This document shows, one piece after another, positions 35,197-43,837 of a stretch of 64,000 nucleotides of DNA. The stretch comes from Lachnoclostridium phytofermentans ISDg. GTDB taxonomy: Bacteria > Bacillota > Clostridia > Lachnospirales > Lachnospiraceae. The position numbers and the translations under genes were made by a program. How positions within the stretch are numbered: the first letter of the stretch is position 1; each line of letters starts with the position of its first letter. The notes under the pieces were generated by a model, which was not told the DNA's origin, ran no database searches, and worked only from the letters and a program-made list of their open reading frames with translations. Location of the stretch: positions 2,124,001 through 2,188,000 of the forward strand of contig NC_010001.1 of the NCBI RefSeq assembly GCF_000018685.1, in the 5' to 3' direction.

Positions 35197-35442
35197 CTTA
35201 TACTAAATAATCCTAAAATTCTAATTCATTATCCGTATTTCGCAGCAGGTTGGTATTGGTGAGTCCGTATCAAAGGCCTGGCAGGCATCATGCTAATAAT
35301 CGAGCTTTCGGTCAATCCTTCGAAGATTTTTATACTTGTTGCAATCAAGAATTTGTCTTTTCATTAACTTTTTATTTTACGATTTTTTTATACATTATTT
35401 TTATTTATGATTATATTTTATTTTTATTTTTTATTTTTCCTA

Positions 35443-35473
35443 TTGACCTACAGTTAGGTGTAGGGTCTATACT
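35443..35473 (+). promoter_or_regulatory. MerR-type promoter with 19-bp spacer
   Basis: TTGACC (35443-35448), 19-bp spacer, TATACT (35468-35473). The spacer holds the dyad CCTACA-N6-TGTAGG. An over-long spacer with a central dyad is the hallmark of promoters untwisted by MerR-family activators. It drives the flavodoxin-like and probably the aldo/keto reductase gene. No merR gene is present nearby. Confidence 0.72.
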
Positions 35474-35505
35474 TGCCGTAACGAAGAAAAAAGGAGAGTG
35501 AGTTT

Positions 35506-36132
35506 ATGAAAGTGATAGCTATTAATGGTAGTCCCCGTAAAAATGGTAATACTAGTGAGGCACTGAGGATTATGGCAGATGAGTTGGAGGAGCAGGGCAT
35601 AGAAGTTGAAACCATTCAAATTGGTCAACTAAATATTCATGGGTGCATTGGCTGTGGATACTGTTGGACTTCCGAAGAAAATCAATGTGTTTTTAAAGAT
35701 GACATTGTCAATGAGGTTGCAAAAAAGATGAGAGAGGCAGATGGCTTTATTCTTGCATCCCCAACGTATTATGCAGGAATAGCAGGAACAATGAAGTCTT
35801 TTCTAGACAGAGCATTTTATACAAGTTCAGATTATTTTAAATATAAAGTTGCAACTTCCATTTCAGTTGTAAGACGTGCTGGTGGTGTAGATGTAGTACA
35901 TCAGCTTAATAACTATCTTAACTTAGCTCAGACAGTTATGCCGCCGTCTCAATACTGGACAATAGCATATGGCTTGGAAAAAGGAGAAGTTCATCAGGAT
36001 GACGAAGGTATTCAAACCATTCGTAAAAATGCAAGATTAATGGCTTGGCTTCTTAAGACAATTGACGCAGGAAAAGAAAAGATTCCTGTTCCGGTAGAAG
36101 AAGAGCGTGTTATGACACATTTTATACGATAA
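35506..36132 (+). CDS. Flavodoxin-family NAD(P)H-dependent FMN reductase / iron-sulfur flavoprotein type
   Basis: Protein of 208 residues with the FMN phosphate loop GSPRKNGNTSEAL (residues 8-20), CIGCGYC with a third Cys at ENQCVF (cluster-like spacing seen in Isf proteins), and ASPTYYAGIAGTMKSFLDRAF. It should bind FMN and reduce quinones, nitro compounds or other electrophiles. Ribosome site AAAGGAGAG. Its promoter is MerR-type, so expression is probably induced by an electrophile or metal. The aldo/keto reductase gene follows 108 bases later. Confidence 0.87.
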   Translation: MKVIAINGSPRKNGNTSEALRIMADELEEQGIEVETIQIGQLNIHGCIGCGYCWTSEENQCVFKDDIVNEVAKKMREADGFILASPTYYAGIAGTMKSFLDRAFYTSSDYFKYKVATSISVVRRAGGVDVVHQLNNYLNLAQTVMPPSQYWTIAYGLEKGEVHQDDEGIQTIRKNARLMAWLLKTIDAGKEKIPVPVEEERVMTHFIR

Positions 36133-36240
36133 TAAAATGTAGATAAAAACAATGATAAATGATAATAAATCAATAATAAATCATTACTAAAGTGATATTA
36201 AAAAATAATAAAATGACAATAAATCAGAAAGGATAATAAT

Positions 36241-37086
36241 ATGAAAGAAAATTTTTACACATTAAGCAACAACTATAAGATTCCGAACATAGGATTCGGT
36301 ACATTTCGGACACCTAGTGGAGAAGAAACAGAGCAGTCTGTATTAAATGCAATCAAGGCAGGATATAGACATATTGATTGCGCTGCTGCTTATGGAAATG
36401 AAAAAAGTGTTGGTGATGCTATACGTAAATCCGGAGTGGGACGCGAAGAATTATTTGTAACAAGTAAGTTATGGAATGATGAAAAAGGATATGAAAAGAC
36501 GATAACAGCTTTTAATAGAACCTTAGAGGATTTACAGCTTGATTATTTGGATTTATACCTTATTCACTGGCCTATTGCAAAAGCATCCAAGAATAACTGG
36601 CAGGAAGCTAACAGCGATAGTTGGAGAGCATTCGAGGAACTCTATAACCAGGGTAAAATAAAAGCAATTGGAGTTAGTAATTTTCTTCCACATCATTTTG
36701 AACCATTGTTGGCAACTGCCAAGATAAAGCCGATGGTAAATCAAATTGAATTCCATCCTGGAATGTTGCAAGAGGAAACCATAGCGTTTTGTAAGCAACA
36801 CAATATTTTAGCGGAAGCATGGGCTCCATTTTCAAACGGACAGATTTTGAATCATCCGGTATTAAATGAAATTGCAGATCAATATAAAAAATCTGTAGCT
36901 CAGCTTAGTTTACGCTGGATTATTCAAAAGGGAATTGTTCCACTACCAAAGTCTGTTACACCAGAGAGAATTAAAAATAATCTTGAGGTATTTGACTTTG
37001 AAATCAGTGCACAAGATGTCCTAAAGATTGATGGACTAACCGATTGTGAAAGTTCGGGGCTTCATCCGGACAAAGTAGATTTCTAA
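36241..37086 (+). CDS. Aldo/keto reductase (AKR family)
   Basis: Protein of 281 residues with AKR barrel motifs: PNIGFGTFRTP, HIDCAAAYGNEKSVGDAI (catalytic Asp and Tyr), VTSKLWN (Lys), YLIHWP (His), and AIGVSNFLP and PLPKSVTPERIKNN for NADP binding. The tetrad Asp-Tyr-Lys-His is complete. It likely detoxifies aldehydes such as methylglyoxal, together with the upstream flavoprotein. The 108-base gap contains small AT-rich repeats (AATAAATCA several times) but no terminator, so cotranscription is likely. Confidence 0.93.
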   Translation: MKENFYTLSNNYKIPNIGFGTFRTPSGEETEQSVLNAIKAGYRHIDCAAAYGNEKSVGDAIRKSGVGREELFVTSKLWNDEKGYEKTITAFNRTLEDLQLDYLDLYLIHWPIAKASKNNWQEANSDSWRAFEELYNQGKIKAIGVSNFLPHHFEPLLATAKIKPMVNQIEFHPGMLQEETIAFCKQHNILAEAWAPFSNGQILNHPVLNEIADQYKKSVAQLSLRWIIQKGIVPLPKSVTPERIKNNLEVFDFEISAQDVLKIDGLTDCESSGLHPDKVDF

Positions 37087-37162
37087 GATTATCTGATATC
37101 TATCACTGTTAAGAAAATTTTTGCTTATACTATTGAATCAGTGAATAGGAAGAACATGAATT

Positions 37163-37193
37163 GAGTGCATTTCTTGAACAAGGGATTGCACTC
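37163..37193 (+). terminator. Probable terminator after the aldo/keto reductase gene
   Basis: GAGTGCA/TGCACTC perfect 7-bp stem (37163-37169 and 37187-37193), then TATTCTTGTC. Moderate strength. Confidence 0.5.
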
Positions 37194-37295
37194 TATTCTT
37201 GTCAATATGATTAAACTTTAAAATTAAACAAAAATTAACATATCATCTTTTGACTGTATGCATGAGTATGGTCAACAATTTGATGTTGTTTTTCC

Positions 37296-38371
37296 TCAAT
37301 TGCAAGTAGCACGTGATGATATGCAGAACAATGCATCTACCAGGCGATTGATATCTTCATAGTTGTTAAACAGTCCGATCGAAGCTCTGACAATACCGTA
37401 ACCTTCACCGCTTCGAAAGAGAGAAAACGCCTGTTCATCCGTAAGACCAAGCAAATCTTGAACATATAGATTAGCCCCACTTGTACCCGATGCTATATCA
37501 ATGCCGTGCCCATATCCAAGCTTGTATGCAAGCGTTTGGTATGACATATTCTTAAGATTGAATGCAACAAACGGGACTCGTGTATTGTTATAAACGTCGC
37601 TATACAGAATGAGATTCGGAATTTGACATAGGCGTCTTATAAGGTGTCGGTATAGACCGCGTTCCCATTCTTCAACATTCTCCATGCCAATTTCATTTAG
37701 AAAACGGATTGTCTCGCCCATAGATATGATGCCAAGGAAGTCGGGGTATCCAGCCTCATACCTTTCTGGAGAACCCTTATATATGATCTTTGAACTGCTT
37801 ACAAATTCAGTAATACCGGATCCGAACATCAATGGTTTATAGTGATCTAAAAATTCCTTGTCACCCACCAGAACGCCACCAGACTGCCCTGTGTAAAACT
37901 TATGGCCGTCAAATGATATAAAATCAATATGGGAGGTATCGTCATGAGGCTTCATGGTAAAGCTCTTGTGCTGTACAAGTTGTACTGCGTCAACGAGTAT
38001 CTTAGCTCCATAACTATGGGCTAATACAGCCATGTCATATTCGGGTCGCGTTCATAATAAACCTGGCTGAGAATGTTTATGGCGGAAGTAGTGTTAGAGG
38101 TGTAGATAACAGTGTCCAGAGATGGGTTGGCACCGGAAAAGTCTATTACGATATCTCTGACCTCGTTATATTTTTCTGTGAGTTGAGCTGATAAAGCATT
38201 GAGTTCATTACCATATGAATAAATAGGAAGGGTTTCGCATAACTCTTGAATGGCCGGTTTAGCCACCAAAGGAGTCGCGGCATTATTCAAATACACCCTG
38301 TTTGTAATGCCACAGTGAGTACTTATTGGTGTATCAGTTCCAAAAAAATAGTCACGTAGATTGGATACCAT
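37296..38371 (-). pseudogene. Class V aminotransferase / cysteine desulfurase-like, internal deletion and frameshift
   Basis: The 5' part (38371-38021, ribosome site AAGGAGA, start MVSNLRDYF) reads NAATPLVAKPAIQ and VIYTSNTTSAINILSQ, the N-terminal half of a PLP class V enzyme. It shifts frame near 38021-38033, and the second part begins AVLAHSYGAKILVDAVQ and carries the PLP-lysine motif FISFDGHKFYTGQSGG. About 60-90 residues normally found between these blocks are missing, including the catalytic His region. The junction is both a deletion and a frame change, so the gene is inactive. The remaining C-terminal half is otherwise well preserved, implying recent loss. Confidence 0.82.
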
Positions 38372-38477
38372 AAAGTTGATTCTCCTTTGATACATACTCT
38401 TTTATAATATGATTCTTCTATAAGAAATGACACCCAATGGTAAGCTATGAGTAATGATGAACGTTTTTCTTGTTTAC

Positions 38478-38529
38478 TTGACAACAATATGTAACCATGC
38501 TATTATAATATTGTTTACTAGGAAACAAT
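38478..38529 (+). promoter_or_regulatory. Promoter and likely MarR operator
   Basis: TTGACA (38478-38483), 17-bp spacer, TATTAT (38501-38506). Overlapping the expected transcription start is ATTGTTT-N6-AAACAAT (38510-38529), a palindrome well placed for repression by the MarR protein encoded next. Confidence 0.7.
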
Positions 38530-38542
38530 AGGGAGATATAAA

Positions 38543-38995
38543 ATGGAACGAGAAATACTTCAACAGTTTACGCAGCTTTATAACAATCAAAACATACTTA
38601 GCGATCTTATAAATAGTGGTTTAAATTCACGATATAGTAATTCAGAATTGCATTGTATTGAAGCTATCGGAAAGCTTGAACGTCCAAATGGAACGCAACT
38701 AGCTACGCTTCTTTCTATGACTCGAGGTGCAGTTACAAAACTGGCTAAACGCTTGTTACAGGATGGCCTTATTGAACGTTATATTCTTCCTGATAATAAA
38801 AAAGAAATTTACTATCGATTGACCTCTACAGGAGAAGTTCTGTATAAGGAACATGAGGTTGCTCATACAAAATGGGAAGAACGAGATATTGTCTTTTTAT
38901 ATTCTGTTCCAATAAAGGAACAACAAGTAATATTAGACTTTCTACAAAAATTTAATAACTATCTCCAAGCCAAAATACAGGAGGAATCGCTATGA
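38543..38995 (+). CDS. MarR-family transcriptional regulator
   Basis: Protein of 150 residues with the winged helix of MarR: NSELHCIEAIGKLERPNGTQLATLLSMTRGAVTKLAKRL, then the wing LIERYILPDNKKEIYYRLT. Probably a dimeric repressor that binds the palindrome in its own promoter and responds to a small molecule. Its stop overlaps the ATG of the cyclase-family gene by 4 bases (ATGA), so both are one autoregulated unit. Confidence 0.92.
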   Translation: MEREILQQFTQLYNNQNILSDLINSGLNSRYSNSELHCIEAIGKLERPNGTQLATLLSMTRGAVTKLAKRLLQDGLIERYILPDNKKEIYYRLTSTGEVLYKEHEVAHTKWEERDIVFLYSVPIKEQQVILDFLQKFNNYLQAKIQEESL

Positions 38996-39567
38996 AATAC
39001 GACTTAACAATACAAGTGGATATGTGTTTAATGGAGCAATGGCTTTCCACACAAGAAAACCGCCATTTAGCCACAGGACATGTGGGTACACATTTAGATA
39101 CCTATGAGAAAAGTGTTATACCACTTGATTACATTACATGCCCAGGTATTCTTTGGGATATATCAAATATTGCAGAAAATCGTGAAATTGCCCTTTCTGA
39201 TATTGAGGATTTAAACATACCAGAAAATGCATTTCTTCTAATACGCACCGGTCGAAGTGAGAGAGAGAAGTATGGTACAGTTGATTATTTTCGAGAACAT
39301 CCGCAATTATCTAACGAGTTGATACAGTGGCTTTCTAATAAACCACTTCGTTTTTTAGGAATTGATTGTTCAGGAATACGCCGTGGAAAAGAGCATGAGC
39401 CTGCTGACAGATTGCTAGAGAAGCATGGCATCTTCGTTATCGAGAACCTTAGTGGTCTTAATCAATTATTAGATGCTGATGTCTTTCAGGTCTATACTCT
39501 TTGGTTTGATGATCCTGTTGCTACTGGATTACGATGCAAAGTGGTGGCTGATATTGGTGAAAAATAA
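38992..39567 (+). CDS. Cyclase-family hydrolase (kynurenine formamidase-like)
   Basis: Protein of 191 residues of the metal-dependent Cyclase/KynB-like fold. GHVGTHLDTYEK corresponds to the family's HxGTHxD metal motif, and LGIDCSGIRRGKEHEPADRLLEKHG to the second conserved block. It would hydrolyse an amide or formamide, or cyclise an activated acyl group. Coupled to the MarR gene. Somewhat shorter than classical KynB (about 210). Confidence 0.85.
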   Translation: MKYDLTIQVDMCLMEQWLSTQENRHLATGHVGTHLDTYEKSVIPLDYITCPGILWDISNIAENREIALSDIEDLNIPENAFLLIRTGRSEREKYGTVDYFREHPQLSNELIQWLSNKPLRFLGIDCSGIRRGKEHEPADRLLEKHGIFVIENLSGLNQLLDADVFQVYTLWFDDPVATGLRCKVVADIGEK

Positions 39568-39703
39568 ATTTTAAATTTTTTGTGGCAACGACTGAAACAT
39601 GCTCGGCGTGATGCCTGGTAATGAATCGTTTGAAGTGACAATGTATTGTATGCAGCAGAAAAACAATCATATATTCGATATTGAAGGATGATGAAACGTA
39701 AAC

Positions 39704-39736
39704 AAACTGAGGCCCTTTGAGAAGTGGCCTCAGTTT
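39704..39736. terminator. Bidirectional terminator-like hairpin
   Basis: Perfect 11-bp stem AAACTGAGGCC/GGCCTCAGTTT with loop CTTTGAGAAGT. It serves the MarR-cyclase operon and possibly the convergent lysR. Confidence 0.7.
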
Positions 39737-39876
39737 GTGTTTGCGTGCATTTGCGTGTAATAAGTTAGAATTTGATGTAAGCACGGAAGAAGGGTAGATA
39801 CGCTAGATAAGAAAATATGGTATAGCGTAAATATTATTTATGCTCACCAATGAGATGATGGCCTTGGTCGCGTTAT

Positions 39877-40755
39877 TTAGATATCTATAAAATTGATCAA
39901 TGCATTCATTGCTGGTGTAAGTGCTTTTCCCCTATGACATATTAACTGTCTCCATATAGAAATTGGAAAATCTCGGTTGGAAATTGGTAGAATTGATTTT
40001 TGAGCTAGCTCTTTTTCTACGACAAACTCAGGGATAAATCCAATACCAAAAGAGTTTAAGATAAGTTCTTTAATTACTTGGACATTCCCAATTTCATAGG
40101 TGGGAATTATAAATTCATCATGCTCTGCTATTAGATCATCTAATTTCTTTCGATAACTGATGTTTTCCTCCGTAAGATAAATAGGATATTGTTTTATATC
40201 AGATATGGTAACATTAGCTTTACCAGCAAGAGGGTGCTTGGAAGATATATAAAAATTAGTGTTGATAGCAGATTCTTTTAATATAACAAAATCAGGGCGC
40301 TGCATTTTAAAATCCAGAGTAAATAACATATCTACCTCATTATGAGTAAGTAAAGTAAACAATTCTGATGTCACCCCAGTTTTTATAACTATTTTTACTT
40401 TAGGGTAGTGTTTTTGGAAATCACTTAGTATTTTCGGAAAAATTGATGTACAAATGGAATCAGCCATTGCAATACGTATGGTACCAGCGATATCATCGGT
40501 ACATCCATTTAGCTGAGAGTGTAAGTCTTCGGTTAAAAGTTGGATATTTTGAGTGTACTGTAGAAATATTACACCATTAGCAGTAAGTTCAATTTTATGA
40601 CCAATGCGGTCAAAAAGCAAATGCCCTAACTCTTTTTCTAAATTAGAAATTTGTGTAGAGACAGCTGACTGTGAATAACCTAGCTCGGAAGCAGCTAATG
40701 AAAAGCTTTTGAGTTCTGAGACTTTTATAAATGTTTGTATATTCTTAAAATCCAT
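39877..40755 (-). CDS. LysR-family transcriptional regulator
   Basis: Protein of 292 residues: N-terminal winged helix MDFKNIQTFIKVSELKSFSLAASELGYSQSAVSTQI, then a periplasmic-binding-like effector domain (IRIAMADSICTSIFPKIL, VIKTGVTSELFTLLTHNEVDMLF). The ATG at 40755 has GGAGGG at ideal distance; a TTG 12 bases earlier overlaps that site and is rejected. It is divergent from the sodium symporter gene and presumably controls it through the shared intergenic motif at 40768-40864. Confidence 0.93.
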   Translation of the reverse strand: MDFKNIQTFIKVSELKSFSLAASELGYSQSAVSTQISNLEKELGHLLFDRIGHKIELTANGVIFLQYTQNIQLLTEDLHSQLNGCTDDIAGTIRIAMADSICTSIFPKILSDFQKHYPKVKIVIKTGVTSELFTLLTHNEVDMLFTLDFKMQRPDFVILKESAINTNFYISSKHPLAGKANVTISDIKQYPIYLTEENISYRKKLDDLIAEHDEFIIPTYEIGNVQVIKELILNSFGIGFIPEFVVEKELAQKSILPISNRDFPISIWRQLICHRGKALTPAMNALINFIDI

Positions 40756-40767
40756 TTTACCCTCCAA

Positions 40768-40864
40768 TCAATATCAAAAATATTGATGATATTATCTATA
40801 TTATCAATTATATTAATTCACTTTATTATGATATAGTAATGAAAGAAGAAATTCAATATCAAAA
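40768..40864. promoter_or_regulatory. Two-site LysR binding region
   Basis: TCAATAT-CAAAA-ATATTGA (40768-40786) is a perfect 7-bp inverted repeat. Its first 12 bases TCAATATCAAAA recur at 40853-40864, next to the symporter start. Two sites of unequal symmetry fit the recognition plus activation sites of LysR systems. Confidence 0.55.
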
Positions 40865-40873
40865 TATGTAGAG

Positions 40874-42220
40874 GTGGGACTTATCAAAAAAGAGAGGGAA
40901 GCAAAGTCAAATATAAATGGATCGTTTGGCAGCAAATGGGGTTTTATTATAGCGTGTGTTGGATCTGCAGTAGGATTGGGTAATATCTGGCTTTTTCCAT
41001 ATCGATTGGGGCAATATGGAGGAGCAGCATTTTTAATACCATATCTATTGTTTGTTTTTTTATTTGGTTATGTTGGCTTATCAGCAGAGTTTGCAATAGG
41101 AAGGAAGGCGCAAACTGGTACTCTTGGAGCATATGATGTTTGCTGGAATAAATCAAAGTATAGCAAAGTAGGAAAAACATTAGGGTGGATTCCTCTAATC
41201 GGTTCTCTTGGAATTGCAACAGGATACGCAATTATAATTGGATGGGTGTTGAGATCTTTATTTGGATCTGTAACGGGAACTTTATTTAATACTTCAAGTG
41301 CGAATTATTTTTCACAGGCAACTGGAAATTTTGGTAGCGTAATATGGCATATTGCTATTTTAGGAATTACCATTTTTATATTATTTACAGATTCTGTAGC
41401 TAGAATTGAGAAAGTAAGTAAAGTATTAATGCCTGTTTTTTACTTACTCTTTGCTTTCTTAGCAATAAGGGTATTATTATTACCAGGTTCTGTAGAAGGA
41501 TATAAGTTTCTTTTTATCCCAAAATGGGAGTCGCTATTGCATATTGATACATGGATTATGGCTATGGGACAGGCATTTTTCTCGCTGTCAATTACAGGAT
41601 CTGGTATGATTGTTTATGGCGCTTATCTTGGAAAAAAAGAGGATATCGTGAATGCTTCATTGCAGACATCAATATTTGATACTTTAGCAGCTTTATTATC
41701 TGCACTTGTTATTATGCCAGCTGTATTTTCATTTGGAATTGAACCAACTGCAGGACCTTCACTTATGTTTTTGGTAATGCCAGACATTTTTAGACAGATT
41801 GCATTTGGAAAGATATTAGCATGTATCTTCTTTATTTCAGTGCTTGTAGCAGGAATTACTTCATTAATCAACATGTTTGAGGCAGTTATTGAAAGTTTTC
41901 AGCACAAATATAAGATTTCTAGAAATATAGCGGCCTTCATTAGTATCTTAATTTCATTTGCTATAGGTGTATTTTTAGAAAATGAATTGAGTGTCGGTAA
42001 TTTTATGGATTTCATTACAATTTTAGTAGTACCATTCGGTGCAGTATTTGGTGCAATATCAATCTATTATATCTTGGGTAAAAATAAGATTGAAGAAGAA
42101 TTAAATTGTGGAAGAAAGAAAAAATTACCAAAGATGTATTCAGTAGTAGCAAGATATGTGTATGTTCCTATCACTATTTTGATTTTTATATTAGGTATTA
42201 TTTACAAGGGAATAGGTTAA
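40874..42220 (+). CDS. Sodium-dependent transporter, NSS/SNF family
   Basis: Protein of 448 residues with about 11 helices and the NSS signature in TM1: KWGFIIACVGSAVGLGNIWLFPY, followed by GGAAFLIPYLLFVFLFGYVG. This is the LeuT-like fold, an Na+-coupled amino-acid or related symporter. The start is uncertain: GTG at 40874 is the only standard codon but sits inside the GAGGTGGG that looks like the ribosome site, so a non-standard start a few codons later is possible. Divergent from lysR. Confidence 0.92.
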   Translation: MGLIKKEREAKSNINGSFGSKWGFIIACVGSAVGLGNIWLFPYRLGQYGGAAFLIPYLLFVFLFGYVGLSAEFAIGRKAQTGTLGAYDVCWNKSKYSKVGKTLGWIPLIGSLGIATGYAIIIGWVLRSLFGSVTGTLFNTSSANYFSQATGNFGSVIWHIAILGITIFILFTDSVARIEKVSKVLMPVFYLLFAFLAIRVLLLPGSVEGYKFLFIPKWESLLHIDTWIMAMGQAFFSLSITGSGMIVYGAYLGKKEDIVNASLQTSIFDTLAALLSALVIMPAVFSFGIEPTAGPSLMFLVMPDIFRQIAFGKILACIFFISVLVAGITSLINMFEAVIESFQHKYKISRNIAAFISILISFAIGVFLENELSVGNFMDFITILVVPFGAVFGAISIYYILGKNKIEEELNCGRKKKLPKMYSVVARYVYVPITILIFILGIIYKGIG

Positions 42221-42334
42221 ATAGTAACACTGTTAAGAATGGAATTGTAGTGTTTCATTACTCAAATCATTAAAAGGTAAAGAATTTTTACCAATGCAAC
42301 TATAGATCTAAAACAAAAAAAATATAATCAGTTT

Positions 42335-42371
42335 AAGCCCTTGAGTATATGTATAATACCCGAGGGCTTTT
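42335..42371. terminator. Terminator between the symporter and HAD genes
   Basis: AAGCCCT/AGGGCTT with inner TGAGTAT/ATACCCG pairing, followed by TTTTG. Mirror A-run on the other side allows use for both convergent genes. Confidence 0.75.
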
Positions 42372-42418
42372 GCATCAAGAAATATTATTAATTGTATTAC
42401 AAACATTTCTTATCCAAA

Positions 42419-43096
42419 TCAACTAGCTATATCCAAGAGTTCAGAAATGTTACGTATGGTGTATTTCGCATAGGTACATGTAACGTTTTTGTCATGTTGA
42501 TAATAACAAGAATCAATTCCAGCATTAATAGCTCCTTGTACATCAGAGGTAGGACTATCGCCTACCATGATTATTGATGTATTATTGACTTCACCTATGT
42601 TTTTGAAGCAGAAGTCAAAGAAATAAGGGGAAGGTTTTTCATGTTCTATCTTTTCAGATATAAAATGTCCATCAAATAAGTCGATGATTCCAGCATTTGT
42701 TAAGCGTTTTATTTGTGTTGAATAGACACCGTTAGAAGCTGAATAAATTCTTTTCCCCTTTTTTTTCAGCTCTGTTAATGTGAATTTTGCATTGGGAATG
42801 AGAGCGGAAGAATTATCAAGGTGAAACCTATATAATTTTTCCATCTTCCTGCCATCAACATTCATACCATAAAGTTTAAAAAACTCGCTGAAGCGCGTAT
42901 TGAGAACAATTTCTTTGGATATCTTTCCTTGCTCGAGGCTTTTCCATAAAGATTGGTTTATTTTTTTATACTCCTGTAATAACTCATCCTTATATTCTAG
43001 CCCTGTTGCTTCAATGATTTTTCTGAAGCTATCTCTTTCAGCAGCATCAAAATCTAAAATAGTATTGTCTAAATCCATTAAAATGATATTATACAT
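42419..43096 (-). CDS. HAD-superfamily hydrolase, YjjG-like nucleotidase
   Basis: Protein of 225 residues. Motif I ILMDLDNTILDFD (nucleophile and acid Asp), motif II IYSASNG, motif III Lys in ISEKIEHEKPSPYFF, motif IV IMVGDSPTSDVQGAINAGID. The helical cap and the overall sequence resemble YjjG, a house-cleaning 5'-nucleotidase for non-canonical pyrimidine nucleotides. Short distance (15 bp) to the YczE-like gene upstream on the same strand suggests cotranscription. Confidence 0.88.
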   Translation of the reverse strand: MYNIILMDLDNTILDFDAAERDSFRKIIEATGLEYKDELLQEYKKINQSLWKSLEQGKISKEIVLNTRFSEFFKLYGMNVDGRKMEKLYRFHLDNSSALIPNAKFTLTELKKKGKRIYSASNGVYSTQIKRLTNAGIIDLFDGHFISEKIEHEKPSPYFFDFCFKNIGEVNNTSIIMVGDSPTSDVQGAINAGIDSCYYQHDKNVTCTYAKYTIRNISELLDIAS

Positions 43097-43111
43097 AATT
43101 TACAACTCCTT

Positions 43112-43738
43112 CTATAAACGTTTTTTGAGAAAATAATAGGAAAAACCCATTAATCGGGACAGTAGAAAAAAGCTAATAATAGTCCCTTCCCTTATATAGA
43201 GATTATGCTTGGTCACTAAAGTGAGTAATAAAGTGCTAAGCAGAAAGAAAATATCAAATCGCATTCGAACAGTCGTTAGTTTATGTTTAAGCTTTTCACC
43301 TAATGCAATACATAAACTTTCAAGTGGAAACTGAATGATTTCCATAGCCAAGATTGCACCTAAACTAAGAGAAGCTAAACTAAGCCCGAACAGAAATGTC
43401 AATACTCTTAAAAAATAGGATTGTATTATCAAATGGTCAAAAAGAAAATAAACAAATAAATTAACAAGATAACCATTTGCTATAGTTGCTACGATTTGAA
43501 CAATATCACGGCGGTTCATATGGGTTCTTCTAATAATAAGATAGAGAATAAAAAATAACATATTTAATAAGTTAAGTATGGTCCCAATCTCTAATTTAAA
43601 AATCTCTGCTAAAATCAAAGCGAACGCATTCAGCATACTTTGACCAATACCTGCCTTGATTTGCAGAGAAATGCCTAAGCTAAGCATCAGAAATGCTGAT
43701 ACTGAGTATAAAGTTTTTTTCATATTTTGTGGTTTCAT
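43112..43738 (-). CDS. YczE/YitT-like integral membrane protein
   Basis: Protein of 208 residues with about five membrane helices, resembling the YczE family of Firmicutes: SLGISLQIKAGIGQSMLNAFA near the start, then LGAILAMEIIQFPLESLCIALG. Function of the family is unclear. Ribosome site GAGGTG ahead of the ATG. It is divergent from the Crp/Fnr-type regulator and likely its target. Confidence 0.72.
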   Translation of the reverse strand: MKPQNMKKTLYSVSAFLMLSLGISLQIKAGIGQSMLNAFALILAEIFKLEIGTILNLLNMLFFILYLIIRRTHMNRRDIVQIVATIANGYLVNLFVYFLFDHLIIQSYFLRVLTFLFGLSLASLSLGAILAMEIIQFPLESLCIALGEKLKHKLTTVRMRFDIFFLLSTLLLTLVTKHNLYIREGTIISFFLLSRLMGFSYYFLKKRL

Positions 43739-43801
43739 TTTTCACCTCGGATAATTTATTTTCTTCTTGCTACATAAATGTTATAATAAAAAAAGATAAT
43801 T

Positions 43802-43818
43802 TGATATGAGAAATATCA
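43802..43818. promoter_or_regulatory. Crp/Fnr-like palindrome between the divergent genes
   Basis: TGATAT-GAGAA-ATATCA lies 20 bases before the regulator ATG and resembles TTGAT...ATCAA sites of this family. Likely autoregulatory. Confidence 0.5.
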
Positions 43819-43837
43819 TATATGGGAGAAAAAAATA

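Noticed and set aside
35250..35501. 83-residue frame before the flavoprotein gene
   Set aside because: It spans the MerR-type promoter, is Phe/Ile-rich from AT-rich DNA and has no ribosome site.
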